Below, piece after piece: positions 46,701 to 51,735 of a stretch of 64,000 nt of DNA. The position numbers were made by a program, and so were the translations under genes. The stretch comes from Sorex araneus. Lineage: Eukaryota; Chordata; Mammalia; Eulipotyphla; Soricidae. Below the pieces are notes generated by a model. It was not told the origin of the DNA. It worked only from the letters and a program-made list of their open reading frames with translations, and did not search any database. The stretch is taken from NCBI RefSeq assembly GCF_027595985.1, contig NC_073302.1:402363310-402427309 (forward strand), given 5' to 3'. The first letter of the stretch is position 1, and each line of letters opens with the position of its first letter.

Positions 46701-48473
46701 CACAACACCTAGGAATAGGCTAGTCATTTCCCATTTCTTGATTAAAGAAACTCATATTTTTTCTGCAAGAGGAATTAAATAAGGCACTGCATTTCTAGAT
46801 CCCTAAATTCCAAATAAATTAGAAATATTTTTGTAGAAAGGAATTTATAAAATCTTACAAATTAGAATCATTTTCAAGATTCAGACCAATATGAAGAGCT
46901 TTCAAGAAGTTATTTATTGGCAAGATAAAGAAAATTATGTTCAAGCAGCTAAGTGGCATTTTATAAACACCCTTGCACTTCGAATAGTGTCTCTAAGCTA
47001 CAAAAAATCACTTGTGTGTTCATTGTGTTAGTAGCTATGACACTTGGTTTGGTTTCTACCACAGCAAATGGAAATGACTGACTGAATTCTCTCTTCATAG
47101 GCAATAATCACTTAAGTAGGGAGGTAGCAAATAATCTATTTAGGAAAAAAAAACTCAGATATTTGGGGAAAACTTTACTATTTTGACATTATATTCAAAA
47201 ATCATTTTAAAATGTTAGAAGAGAGAAAGAGCAAGGGCTGGAGCACAAGCCTTGCATAAAGAGGCCCCAGGTTCAATTCCTGGCTCTGTGTGGTACCCCT
47301 GTCACCTCCAACCTGAGCAGCTGCATTGCCAGGCCTGGGTGACAGTTTTCAGGTCCAGACCACCAAAGAATACTGGGAATGGCTCCCCAATATATACCCC
47401 CCTGTTATACTGACCTGTTCGATCCCTGCACCTGGTCCCCTGAGCCCTGCCAGGAGTGATCCCTTAGTGCAGAATCAGGAATGATCCACAAACCGGAAGA
47501 AAAAAATTATTCATGACGAATGAGACCATGCATTCATAGCTCCTCTCAGTTCAGATTTGACTGGTTCCTTTTTCTTTTTTTTAGATATACCATGGTGTCT
47601 TTTTTTTTCTTTTTTGACCCTTACAAAGCTGTTCATAATTAGATTTCAGTCACACAGTATTCCAACACCCATCCCTCCACCAGTGTACGTTTCCCAGCAC
47701 CAGTGTCCCAGGTTCCCTTCCATCACCTCTCCCCCCCAGCTTGCCTCTATGAACACTCAGATCTTGTCCAGCTTGATCATTCCCAGCTATTATTTTCATC
47801 TGGTCTCTTCTCCATCTTACCTACCCTCCACCCCACACACACTTGTGGTTGATTCCAACCATTGACCTGACTGGTTTCTTAAAGCCAGAATTGTAGTGGT
47901 GGTTCAGAGAAAAGCATAAGAACTGATCAGCATTGTGCATAAGGAAACTGCATGCTTCAGGGTGCGCTGTGTGTATCCCAAAATAATTACACTGGGGGAA
48001 TCAAAAGTCCCTTTGAAAGTCTACCTTGTAAGATTCCATTTATTAAGATATTAGGTAATATAAGTTATATGAATAAACAGAAACTGCTACTTAAGGAGGG
48101 ATGAGGAACAGAGGAAGAGATTTTTAGAAGTAATGGAGGTAGTTTCACATATTTTAGCATAGGTTGAAACTTAATTCAGTGCATGCCTTAAATGCATGTA
48201 GCTTATCTGGTCAATTGTATGTAGCACTCTTTAAATGCAATTAGGGTTGTTTTTTTCTGTTCCAGGTGTTTTTCTATTTTAGAGAATGGAATAATTGGGA
48301 TGTATAGTCAAATGTTGTTATTGCCAATTATGATATTAACAATGTAATTTTGTTTTTCAGGGCTAATAAATCAAGCAAGCAAACCTGAAAAATGGATTAA
48401 GGCTGATGCCCCAAAAGGCCATATAAGAGTCACAAGTCAAAACTGGTTTCAATCCATGAAACTGCGGGACTAA
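6062..48473 (+). CDS. FAM185A: FAM185A, whole coding span (8 coding exons, 370 aa)
   Basis: Join of 6062-6446, 10950-11059, 12681-12773, 18039-18177, 30551-30592, 36643-36738, 41740-41874 and 48361-48473, 1113 nt in all, gives one open frame of 370 codons plus stop, and every junction keeps phase. I recognise the product as FAM185A by recall of the human protein (about 390 aa). The family carries a DUF4097-type putative adhesin domain. Here, from about residue 130 to 310, short G-x-[VI]-x-[VI] strands repeat about every 20 residues, as expected for a right-handed beta-helix or solenoid. The first ~45 residues are rich in Arg and nearly free of acidic residues, like a mitochondrial presequence; mitochondrial location is inference. 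No catalytic motif, membrane segment or known reaction can be named. It converges with FBXL13 downstream. Single-copy, housekeeping-like promoter. Confidence 0.93.
6880..7345 (-). mobile_element. L1-like 3' end with internal (CT)n
   Basis: Starts with T-rich and gagtcactgtgagatacacag, then ccatccctccaccagtg, and an internal CT/GTCTCT microsatellite at 7074-7178 before ctatggtctgcaatacagg. The antisense orientation puts its poly(A) at the left. Confidence 0.75.
7718..7896 (-). mobile_element. Sor-type SINE, antisense, 16-bp TSD
   Basis: Flanked by tgttcctgcagtttag at 7702-7717 and 7897-7912. Poly(T) start, gctatcactccagcccc end. Confidence 0.9.
8471..8644 (+). repeat. Sor-type SINE, diverged
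   Basis: gtagggcatttgtcttgcac and ggagtatttcctgagtgcagagcc mark it. Probable TSD tgtRtattct. Confidence 0.75.
9265..9443 (-). repeat. Sor-type SINE, antisense, diverged
   Basis: ggtcacacccagcaatgctc through ctatctctccaaccc, flanked by tgctgttay repeats. Confidence 0.75.
10073..10590 (+). other. Unidentified open stretch, possible retrocopy or old exon
   Basis: Two overlapping frames (10073-10354, 93 codons; 10345-10590, 81 codons) in a repeat-free part of intron 1. Their composition looks protein-like rather than repeat-like: FLKTGEEVFTFDPLAVTEEN in the first; TEEPDFQGYAKMLRSQFLAF then FCRECDKHTRRQSHKDCPIF in the second, a C-x2-C-x3-H...C cluster that could bind zinc. A frameshift near 10335 would join them. 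I recognise no family. No clear poly(A) tail or TSD was seen. It could be a decayed processed pseudogene or chance. Confidence 0.25.
10950..11059 (+). CDS. FAM185A: FAM185A coding exon 2
   Basis: 110 nt. Acceptor is atcttttag|AT and donor is AAG|GTATGT. It completes an Asp codon and continues LNIKSSGSGSVKVNN, the first beta-solenoid strands (residues 129-165). It enters in phase 1 and leaves in phase 0. Confidence 0.92.
11200..11379 (+). mobile_element. Sor-type SINE
   Basis: Near-consensus copy with poly(A). Flanked by aaaaattttacSttga repeats (one mismatch). Confidence 0.88.
11714..11892 (-). mobile_element. Sor-type SINE, antisense
   Basis: Poly(T), ggtcacacctggtgatacac, ending tgctccagccc. 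TSD cagaacaat on both sides. Confidence 0.88.
11905..12058 (-). repeat. Older SINE, antisense, adjacent to the previous one
   Basis: ctcagggcttactcctgcct and gatcactcctggaagtgcac show the tail; the head is degraded. Confidence 0.6.
12681..12773 (+). CDS. FAM185A: FAM185A coding exon 3
   Basis: 93 nt, 31 whole codons. Acceptor is tgtttttcag|AG and donor is AGT|GTAAGA. It encodes SQKLHVQSKGGEVICLGTVF and on to DKS, a regular solenoid repeat (residues 166-196). Both ends are phase 0, so skipping it would keep the frame. Confidence 0.92.
12985..13158 (-). mobile_element. Sor-type SINE, antisense
   Basis: ttttgctttttgggtcacac through gctattgctccagtccc. TSD aagatcYktaaargttatt, imperfect. Confidence 0.85.
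13531..13890 (-). mobile_element. 5'-truncated L1-like 3' end with 17-bp TSD
   Basis: Perfect direct repeats ttgtattgttcattttt at 13514-13530 and 13891-13907 bound a 360-bp antisense insertion starting with the poly(A) complement and gaatcactgtgatg. The TSD proves this 3'-end family moves by target-primed reverse transcription. Confidence 0.88.
14118..14236 (+). repeat. GGAATA-type tandem repeat
   Basis: Repeats of aaatggaat and aatggaataatgg around a palindromic core tgtatatacattatata. Confidence 0.75.
14672..14795 (+). repeat. SINE, degenerate
   Basis: gagatagtatagtggttggg and gctgacccaggttctattcc are diverged A and B box regions; the tail is short. Confidence 0.55.
15314..15487 (-). mobile_element. 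Sor-type SINE, antisense, young
   Basis: Near-consensus ending gtgctatcgctctggcccc. TSD agatayttct. Confidence 0.88.
15590..15905 (-). mobile_element. L1-like 3' end with (CT)n, antisense
   Basis: gaatcactgtgagatagagc, ccttccaccaatgtgcattt and a CT tract 15757-15793 match the copy at 6.9 kb. Confidence 0.72.
16261..16312 (+). repeat. (AG)n microsatellite
   Basis: Nearly pure purine gagagaaa repeats. Confidence 0.85.
16600..16768 (-). repeat. SINE, antisense
   Basis: ggggtcacacccagtggctt through ctatgacttcagcccttaaa; moderately diverged. Confidence 0.75.
16900..17068 (+). repeat. SINE, sense
   Basis: gggactggagtgatagtaca and tttgccttgcacacacaacc; tail gtgtggctcaccaaataaaa. Confidence 0.78.
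17750..17850 (+). repeat. SINE head, degenerate
   Basis: agagatagtgcacgggtaga and gctgacactggttcaatccc retain A and B box traces. Confidence 0.55.
18039..18177 (+). CDS. FAM185A: FAM185A coding exon 4
   Basis: 139 nt. Acceptor is ttctcttactag|AC and donor is CATG|GTAAGA. It encodes residues 197-242, starting TVTVDKLQGSSVNISTEDG and ending GSVH plus one base of Gly. It matches the most conserved part of the family that I recall (KAKYLYTESSFLSS). Confidence 0.93.
18546..18940 (-). repeat. Old L1 3'-end-like segment, antisense
   Basis: T-rich then gaggttctgtgatttacaat and catccatcaccagtgtaccc follow the order of the 3'-end family, strongly diverged. It contains overlapping inverted repeats at 18668-18714. 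Confidence 0.4.
18968..19145 (+). repeat. SINE, degenerate
   Basis: agagctcaatgggctgggca head, gagcaacccctgagcacaga tail. Confidence 0.5.
19656..19906 (-). mobile_element. Chimeric RTE/tRNA SINE
   Basis: From the right on the minus strand: a tRNA-derived head (box A and box B), then the RTE 5'-region motif (plus gccacgggtagcttaccagg), then the RTE 3' end (plus cccgatttgctccagcggac) with CAGTG-type tail repeats. Confidence 0.85.
20029..20055 (+). repeat. (GT)n/(G)n tract
   Basis: Short simple repeat gtgtgtgtgtgtg followed by a run of G. Confidence 0.8.
20235..20392 (-). repeat. SINE-like, antisense, degenerate
   Basis: ctgggactgggtggggggca and a head-like end gagttacgtcccaccctgca; family assignment weak. 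Confidence 0.4.
20935..21108 (-). repeat. Older SINE, antisense
   Basis: ctcagagatcactcctggca and ggacaccatatgtggtgcct tail text. Confidence 0.65.
21330..21500. repeat. Unassigned dispersed repeat, copy B
   Basis: The reverse complement of about 21398-21442 matches 1757-1803. A GC-rich flank (ccaccgccacgctccagacc) adjoins it. Next to it, gtcacttgtcaagtgac at 21309-21325 forms a 7-bp-stem palindrome. Confidence 0.5.
21937..22080 (+). repeat. Sor-type SINE with internal deletion
   Basis: gggccggagcaatagtagag runs into tttccctggcataccatatg, so box B and its surroundings are missing; poly(A)-like tail. Confidence 0.8.
22422..22661 (-). pseudogene. RTE C-terminal domain fragment
   Basis: 79 codons: KIRWARHVKRFGDDHWTRAV, then CPPTRWSDFFIKTLNEWFD and RRHWATLACD. 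This is the diagnostic C-terminus of the RTE clade; the usual final W is lost. Confidence 0.85.
24064..24525 (-). pseudogene. RTE endonuclease C-terminus and linker fragment
   Basis: 153 codons with GSDHRLLHVKF, the family SDH motif, then a basic linker. It shifts frame near 24110, where 24122-23886 takes over (AGKSICNNHLSFANHKTKLT ... DGSITSSG). Confidence 0.8.
24956..25186 (-). pseudogene. RTE endonuclease N-terminal fragment
   Basis: 76-codon piece starting at an ATG. It contains the N-terminal endonuclease strand, the QVQKIKYDIIGLIEMRRHRS segment where the E of the catalytic site sits, and EELFLGTC. A frameshift at about 24960 ends the frame; the continuation lies in another frame. Confidence 0.8.
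25214..25546 (-). pseudogene. RTE upstream ORF remnant (110 codons)
   Basis: Open frame reading KLAFGRLGAPLRVIRVHPKD then ARQATESIPPARQSLASYPW and IQYAKKVTIMGL...PERASNMAVLGR. I recall a similar leader reading in nematode copies of this RTE. The same DNA forms the body of the chimeric SINEs, so the sequence is probably conserved as 5' regulatory DNA rather than as protein. Confidence 0.6.
26107..26395 (-). repeat. SINE-like, antisense, degenerate
   Basis: atacccagcaatgcttgggg, ggatccaactggggttggcc and a degraded left part; possibly two merged copies. Confidence 0.45.
27265..27650 (+). repeat. Ancient placental interspersed repeat
   Basis: tataacaaatctcccaaatt, cttaaagtttcagtaagtca and tgatgaccagagacctcctt follow the order of an old mammal-wide repeat I recognise but cannot name with certainty. 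Confidence 0.4.
27895..28373 (-). mobile_element. 5'-truncated L1-like element, 14-bp TSD
   Basis: ttaacaggatcttt at 27881-27894 and again at 28374-28387 flanks a 479-bp antisense copy with T-rich start, gagaatcaccgtgagggtac and gctgttgtggtttgcaataa. It extends further 5' than the other copies. Confidence 0.88.
28702..28858 (+). repeat. SINE, sense
   Basis: gagagacagtacagtgggta head, tctgagcaccacagggtgtg tail. Confidence 0.75.
28921..29167 (-). mobile_element. Chimeric RTE/tRNA SINE
   Basis: Well preserved: gcactgtagcactgtcatcc tail, tcgagtgggcaccagtaaca RTE 3' end, ccacgggtagcttgccaggc RTE 5' region, and head ending gctatcgctccagtccc. Confidence 0.9.
29170..29226 (+). repeat. (TA)n/(TG)n microsatellite
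   Basis: Alternating tatatg and tgtgtg repeats between two RTE-derived pieces. Confidence 0.85.
29227..29432 (-). mobile_element. Internally deleted RTE derivative without tRNA head
   Basis: It joins the RTE 3' end (including tgtgctaatgtagccctgtg, matching 22450-22475) directly to the RTE 5' region (gggggctctttcaggatcag). The middle 2.7 kb is missing, and it breaks off at the neighbouring microsatellite. Confidence 0.8.
29433..29492 (+). repeat. (TA)n(CA)n(TA)n microsatellite
   Basis: Pure tatata, cacaca, tatata blocks. Confidence 0.85.
29493..29632 (-). repeat. Partial chimeric SINE body
   Basis: gttcatcgattgctcaagtg through gggtagcatgccaggctctt; lacks the tRNA head and ends at another (TA)n tract. 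Confidence 0.7.
29869..30092 (-). mobile_element. Sor-type SINE with 19-bp TSD, antisense
   Basis: ggtaacagtgattactttt at 29850-29868 and 30093-30111 is a perfect target-site duplication. The tail has expanded to a T/TTG-rich run (29869-29932). Confidence 0.92.
30551..30592 (+). CDS. FAM185A: FAM185A coding exon 5 (42-nt small exon)
   Basis: Acceptor is cttttatag|GT and donor is GTAG|GTATGT. It adds 14 codons, GDITLKSIVGNITV, exactly one solenoid rung, and keeps phase 1 on both sides. It is too short to show as an independent ORF and is identified by homology and phase. Confidence 0.9.
30945..31118 (+). mobile_element. Young Sor-type SINE
   Basis: Near-consensus. Flanked by aacactttaag at 30934-30944 and 31119-31129. 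It sits only 350 nt downstream of exon 5. Confidence 0.92.
31668..31850 (+). repeat. SINE, sense, diverged
   Basis: gggactgaagagatcatcta head, ctgctaggtgtgaccctccc tail and A-rich end. Confidence 0.72.
32380..32640 (-). repeat. L1-like 3' end, antisense
   Basis: ttgaatcaccgtgacataca and cccttcaccaatgtacattt; contains a (CAC)n run. Confidence 0.65.
32641..32990. other. Unassigned stretch with a 115-codon minus ORF
   Basis: The open frame 32644-32991 (-) is Ser/Thr/Pro-rich without any recognisable domain and abuts an L1 3' end. It is probably repeat-derived. Confidence 0.25.
33329..33500 (+). repeat. tRNA-derived SINE of a second type
   Basis: gagagaggtcagagggctcg, caggtttcgagtcccggcat (box B-like ggtttcgagtcc) and a tail ending tgagtgtgacccc. 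The head differs from the common Sor type. Confidence 0.6.
33637..33675 (+). repeat. (GT)n microsatellite
   Basis: gtgtgtgtgtgtgtgt interrupted once by ct. Confidence 0.85.
34218..34473 (-). mobile_element. Chimeric RTE/tRNA SINE with 14-bp TSD
   Basis: tccagactgacaac at 34204-34217 and 34474-34487 flanks the whole unit, showing that head, RTE-derived body and RTE tail moved as one. Tail: tgtagcattgtagcaactgt. Head ends gctatcactccag. Confidence 0.93.
35050..35275 (+). repeat. tRNA-derived SINE of another type
   Basis: gagaaagctcaagtagcaga and gtgtgtaaagaccctgagtt then tgattcccc; longer tail than the Sor type. Confidence 0.55.
35459..35635 (+). mobile_element. Sor-type SINE
   Basis: gggactggagtgatagcaca through gggtgtgacccaaaaagcaa; TSD-like aaatta flanks. 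Confidence 0.85.
35838..36017 (-). repeat. SINE, antisense
   Basis: ctcaggacttgtttctggct through ctgtactatctctcctgccc. Confidence 0.7.
36643..36738 (+). CDS. FAM185A: FAM185A coding exon 6
   Basis: 96 nt. Acceptor is ttctttctcctag|AT and donor is AAAG|GTTAGT. It encodes DSSSGCLNALTDQGAIDVYI and on to KSHK (residues 257-288), again G-x-I/V-x-V strands. Phase 1 to phase 1. Confidence 0.92.
37042..37222 (-). repeat. SINE, antisense
   Basis: ctcctggctctgtgctcagg and ggaccatatgggatgccaga; ends cactctggcc. Confidence 0.75.
37260..37590 (-). repeat. L1-like 3' end, antisense
   Basis: tatcaaatcaccattaatta, cccttcaccagtgtccacca and ccctcccaccacccagcctg. Confidence 0.65.
37865..37995 (+). repeat. 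SINE, deleted
   Basis: gggctggaattagtacagag head fused to gaacagcaccaggagtattt; box B region missing. Confidence 0.6.
38053..38105 (+). repeat. GT/AT-rich microsatellite
   Basis: gtgtgtgtgtatgtgtgtg then tatacacatgtatatgcatg. Confidence 0.8.
39234..39405 (+). mobile_element. Sor-type SINE
   Basis: gagctggagcaataacacag through gtggcccaaaaagcaaaaaa. Confidence 0.82.
39410..39530 (-). repeat. Short L1-like 3' end, antisense
   Basis: ggtgatttacagttattcat and ctccaacaccaatcccagca. Confidence 0.45.
39818..39950 (+). repeat. SINE, degenerate
   Basis: gccaacctaggttcgatttc (box B) and agccaggagtaagccctgag. Confidence 0.6.
40352..40562 (-). repeat. SINE-like, antisense, degenerate
   Basis: ggagatcaaaccagggttga and an end like ctgtgttacgtcctcacccc; head weak. 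Confidence 0.4.
40690..40742 (+). repeat. (AC)n microsatellite
   Basis: C-run, then about 20 AC units. Likely length-polymorphic. Confidence 0.9.
41740..41874 (+). CDS. FAM185A: FAM185A coding exon 7
   Basis: 135 nt. Acceptor is tttattgtag|GC and donor is ACTG|GTAAGA. It encodes GSILVKVTPSLQAHVRLSGK and on to VTIT (residues 289-333): the last solenoid strands, then an acidic linker (VPIQEMSEALQED). Confidence 0.92.
42180..42560 (+). mobile_element. L1 3' region, old
   Basis: ttcataatagatcactgaca, agcaacccaaatgtgcattc and ctaactgaaataagacagta are typical L1 3' text. Confidence 0.7.
42620..43330 (-). mobile_element. L1 3' UTR and ORF2 end, old
   Basis: gcttacttcactaacatgat and ccattcatctgttactggac (3' UTR), then gaattttgataggattatat (ORF2), antisense. 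With the + pieces on each side this is a nested or rearranged L1 cluster. Confidence 0.7.
43535..43740 (+). mobile_element. L1 ORF2 fragment
   Basis: aaactgaatccatatctcac, gaaattaggccagaatccat and gaaatacactgaggcagaac. Confidence 0.65.
44528..44690 (-). repeat. SINE, antisense
   Basis: gctcagggtttactcctggc through actacctctctggctcccaa. Confidence 0.72.
44958..45105 (-). repeat. SINE, antisense, degenerate
   Basis: gcttagggatcacccctggt through gactctctctctgtcccagc. Confidence 0.6.
45540..46000 (+). mobile_element. Old L1 5'/ORF1-type segment
   Basis: aacaaaataaaattcacaat, cagacatacaaagagccaag and atggaagacatttttaaaaa resemble old mammalian L1 5' sequence. Confidence 0.4.
47233..47505 (+). 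repeat. SINE pair, degenerate
   Basis: gggctggagcacaagccttg and gtgatcccttagtgcagaat; the length suggests two merged copies. Confidence 0.5.
47571..47868 (-). mobile_element. L1-like 3' end, antisense
   Basis: T-rich start, aacacccatccctccaccag, flanked by tgactggttYct at 47559-47570 and 47869-47880 (one mismatch). Confidence 0.75.
48361..48473 (+). CDS. FAM185A: FAM185A coding exon 8 (terminal coding exon)
   Basis: 113 nt coding including the stop. Acceptor is ttgtttttcag|GG. It encodes GLINQASKPEKWIKADAPKG and ends FQSMKLRD before TAA at 48471-48473. The C-terminal WIKADAPKG and WFQS motifs are those I recall for the human orthologue. Confidence 0.93.
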
Positions 48474-48523
48474 GAATGGTTTGAATTGTACTTAAAACTT
48501 TAAACAAGAATTAGCAGATCTGT

Positions 48524-48529
48524 AATAAA
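48524..48529 (+). terminator. FAM185A: Proximal poly(A) signal AATAAA
   Basis: AATAAA 51 nt after the stop codon. It may give a short 3' UTR form. Confidence 0.5.
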
Positions 48530-49321
48530 AAAAAATTCACATTTCATATAAATGTTGAAAAAAATACTGCTGAGAATTTTGGAGGTGGGGGTTGAACTTT
48601 TTCAAAATGTGTACCTGCTGGGCTATTGTGCTTTCTGTTACTTTATAGCAAATGACGACGACTGGACAAGTTTAAAATAACCTCCACTTACCCGCTCCCG
48701 GTTGTGTAACCAGCATGGCAGAGTTCTGTGCTTAGGTGTTGACTGGGATGAGGTTTCATCTGATGGGGAAAGAAGCTACTTCAAAGCTCACCTGAATTGT
48801 CGGCAGAATCCAGTTCCTTCTGACTCCGTGACTGAGGTCTCTGGCTGGCTGTGAGTCAGTCCTCACACTAGGCTTCCTGAGGCCACCGCGTCCCTTCCCA
48901 TGTTGCCCTCTTCACCTTCAAGCCACCAGTGAGGGATTCCATCTTTCTCAGCTCTGCGTGCCTGGCAGCTTTTGCCTCCAGCTAGAGAAAACTCTGCTTT
49001 TAAAGAGATACTGAGAGACCTCTAGAATAATCTTGTTTTCCCTTTTTGCAATTGAATTTAGCACAGTCCTGGATACCATTTCATTATATTCTGTTTTCAA
49101 GAGGCAGCATACACAAAGGCATAGTAATGGGGACAGTTACCTTAGTTCTTTGTAGGGGATCTCTCCTGTATAACCTGTTTTTGCTTAATAACTTCTGGTG
49201 ACCTGAGTTCCAGTTTAAGCTCTGAATGAAGCACATAAGTGTGATGCCTGGAAAACCCGTGAGCAGGGCTGGGCCCCAGCAGTACCTTGTCATCAGCACT
49301 GAATGGTCCAACCTAATTTCT

Positions 49322-49327
49322 AATAAA
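49322..49327 (+). terminator. FAM185A: Distal poly(A) signal AATAAA
   Basis: AATAAA near the end of the unique block and before repeats resume. It is the likely main 3' end, with cleavage about 15-25 nt downstream. Confidence 0.55.
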
Positions 49328-49473
49328 CCTTTCCAAATAATGCCTATGTAATAGTTTCTTTGGATAATTATGTAGAGTTTTGTCTGTTTTTTTTAACTTT
49401 TTTAGAAAACAAAAACTATATCATAATTAAAATTAAATTTAGGAGATTAACCAACAATCGCTAGGAAAGACAC

Positions 49474-50223
49474 TGATGGAGGCAGGCAGGCAGCAAGGGA
49501 AGGCCTCCTCCAAGGCAATGGCCGGGTAATGTCTCCTGGGAAGTAATAGCTCTGAAGTTGCCCAAGCCAACCTTGCAGAAACCAGGAAAAAAGGCCTGGT
49601 AAGACCCTCCCCTAGCACCAGTCAGAACAGACCCTGAGGAGGCTGGACCCCTCTCCGCCCCCTCAGACAGAAGCTCCAGCAGAAACAGGAAAGGAATTTC
49701 AAAGAAGACCATCACCATTCCCAACCCTACCCACCTTGGTAACTTCCTGAGCAATGGACTTTTACCTGGGTAGAAGGCCCACATGGGGGCAGGTTGGAAA
49801 AAGCCTATAAAAGCCACCTTGAACAAAGGAAGGGCAGGCAAATGCTGCCCGAGCCCATGTGTTGTTTGAGCCCACGTGGCCGAGCAAATGTGTCACCTGC
49901 ATCTCCCCTCTTGAGATGTGGACTTTCATGCTTTCATGTCTAATGCTGGGATGTGTGTGGGGGCTCTCTCCGCCTTTGGAGTAGCCCGGGTTCTCACGAG
50001 CATGTTCTCTCCCACTTTCTCTTCCTCCTTCCCTTCAAAACCTTCCAAGTAAAATCTGTTTTACTTTCCTGCTTGTCTACTCCTGAAATTCTTTTCTGGA
50101 CGAGAAAGACGAGACAAGAAGCCCGTAACCCTAGGTCCTGGGTGGCAGAAGTGGATGGGAAGAAAGTGACCATCTTTCTCCTCCTCGCTTCACATAAGCC
50201 ACCTGTGGGGCCCATTGGCATCA
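49474..50223 (+). mobile_element. Solo LTR of a class I-like endogenous retrovirus, sense
   Basis: Exactly 750 bp, TGATGGAGGC...GGCATCA, aligning end to end with the inverted copy at 50986-51735. TATAAAAG at 49806-49813; AGTAAA replaces the usual AATAAA in the poly(A) position. Flanks are acac and atat, so no intact 4-bp TSD. No PBS or internal viral sequence follows. Confidence 0.85.
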
Positions 50224-50255
50224 ATATGATAGTGCAGTCAACTGTATTTAAAGCC

Positions 50256-50340
50256 AGGGCTAGCTCAGTGGCAAAAGCATCTGCATTGCAAGCCCAGAGT
50301 CAGTGAAGGTGTGAGTTCAGATCTCCAGTGCACCACAACC
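50256..50340 (+). repeat. tRNA-like SINE head (ID/Ala-type)
   Basis: gggctagctcagtggcaaaa (box A tagctcagtgg) and gagttcagatctcc (box B-like). Different from the Sor head, and it starts 32 nt after the LTR. An uncharacteristic low-complexity tail follows to about 50470. Not a functional tRNA: the stems do not pair well by eye. Confidence 0.6.
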
Positions 50341-50911
50341 AAGTGTGAGTATGAGCATTGTATCTGTAGTTTGTGACCCCCAGTGAACATAGTCACCAAA
50401 AAATGTGTACAAGCACCACAAGAGTGCAACCCCCAGTGAACACATGTGCAAGTCCTACAACCAAGTGTGCATGACTTCATCATCACAACAAAATAAGGCA
50501 GAGAGGAAAGGGGAATAAAAACTATGAAAGGAATTGTGCGTACTTGAATTATTTCCTAAGATGGAAAAGAAAGAAAAGCTAGCATATTTTACTTTCAAGC
50601 ACTGACTCATATATATTAAAAGTGCTGATGAAGTAAAGGACCTAAGTAATATTTGTGTACCTGAGTACATTGCACTGGGATTCAAGACTTTGCCACCTGT
50701 TCTCACTGCTTCTTAGTCCTTTTCTTGGCCTGTTTTTTTGTTGTTGTTGTTTTGTTTTATAACAGCTATCCCTTTCATTTCTGTAGCTCTAAAATTTGTT
50801 TCCCATAATGAATAGATCGGCCATCTGTTCCTGATCTTCTTACTCAAGAGTTTTGGAGCGAATTCTGACAATAAAATATCCTACTTGGTTTCTCAAGAAC
50901 AAAACAATGTG

Positions 50912-50985
50912 CTAGTAGTGAGAGATAGTACAACAGGAAGGGCACTTTCCTTTCATGCAGCCAACCCAGATTTGATCACTGGCAC
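50912..50985 (+). repeat. SINE, left half (interrupted by LTR)
   Basis: gagagatagtacaacaggaa through tttgatcactggcac; continues at 51736. Confidence 0.85.
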
Positions 50986-51735
50986 TGATGTTGGTGGGCC
51001 CCACATGTGGCTTATGTGAGAAGGGAGGAGAGAGATGGTCACTTTCTTCTGACCCTCTCTGCCACCTGAGACCCAGAGTTACCCGGGTTCTTGTCTCCCC
51101 TTGCAGAAAATAATTTTAGGAGTAGATGAGCAGTGAAATGAAAACAGATTTTATTTGGAGGGTTTTAGGAAGGGGAAGGAGGGAGAGAAAGGGAGAGAGA
51201 GTAATGCGCTCAAGCAAGATCCCAGAGTTCTCCAAGGGCAAAGTAGCCCCTACACACATCCCAACATTAGATAGGAAAGTCCACATCTCAAGAGGGGAGA
51301 TGCGGGCGACACATGTGCTCGGCCATGTGGGCACAAGCACCACATGGGCTTGGGCAGCACATGCATGCCCTTCCTTTGTTCAAAGTGGCTTTTATAGGTT
51401 TTTTTACCAACCTGCCCCCAGATGGGGCTTATACCTAGGTAAAAGCTAGGAAGACTGTAAAAGGCCATAGAGTTGGGAGTCCTCCATGGTCTTTGAAATT
51501 CTTTTCCTGGCCTTTTGTTTCTAGTGGAGCTTCTGTCGAGGGGTTCCAGCCTTCTCTGGGTCTGTTGCAGGCCCAGGTTAAAGTCTTATCGAGCCTTAGT
51601 TCCTATTTTCTGCAAAGTTGACTTTTAGCAACTTCAGGGCTATTGATATTATTTCCCAAGAAAGTCATTGCCATTGCCGGGGGCGGGGAGTGGGGGTGGG
51701 GTTAAGCTTCCCTATCTACCTGCCTGCCTGCATCA
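50986..51735 (-). mobile_element. Solo LTR inserted in a SINE, antisense, 4-bp TSD
   Basis: 750 bp with TG...CA ends, flanked by GCAC at 50982-50985 and 51736-51739. A 4-bp TSD fits class I ERVs. On the minus strand: TATA box (plus 51389-51398, cttttatagg) and AATAAA (plus 51150-51155). Confidence 0.93.

Larger units (their letters stand above)
41875..48360 (+). other. FAM185A: FAM185A intron 7
   Basis: GTAAGA...CAG intron. A 42.2-43.7 kb block is a jumble of L1 pieces in both orientations; 45540-46000 looks like an old L1 5' segment. Nothing recognised in 43750-44520, 46000-47230 or 47890-48350. Confidence 0.8.
48474..49345 (+). other. FAM185A: FAM185A 3' UTR
   Basis: Largely repeat-free sequence between the stop codon and the second AATAAA signal. 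It is the only long SINE-free block downstream of the gene, consistent with a retained UTR. Confidence 0.6.

Noticed and set aside
49461-51468. ORFs on both strands within the two LTRs
   Set aside because: They mirror each other between the inverted LTR copies, so they are LTR sequence, not genes.
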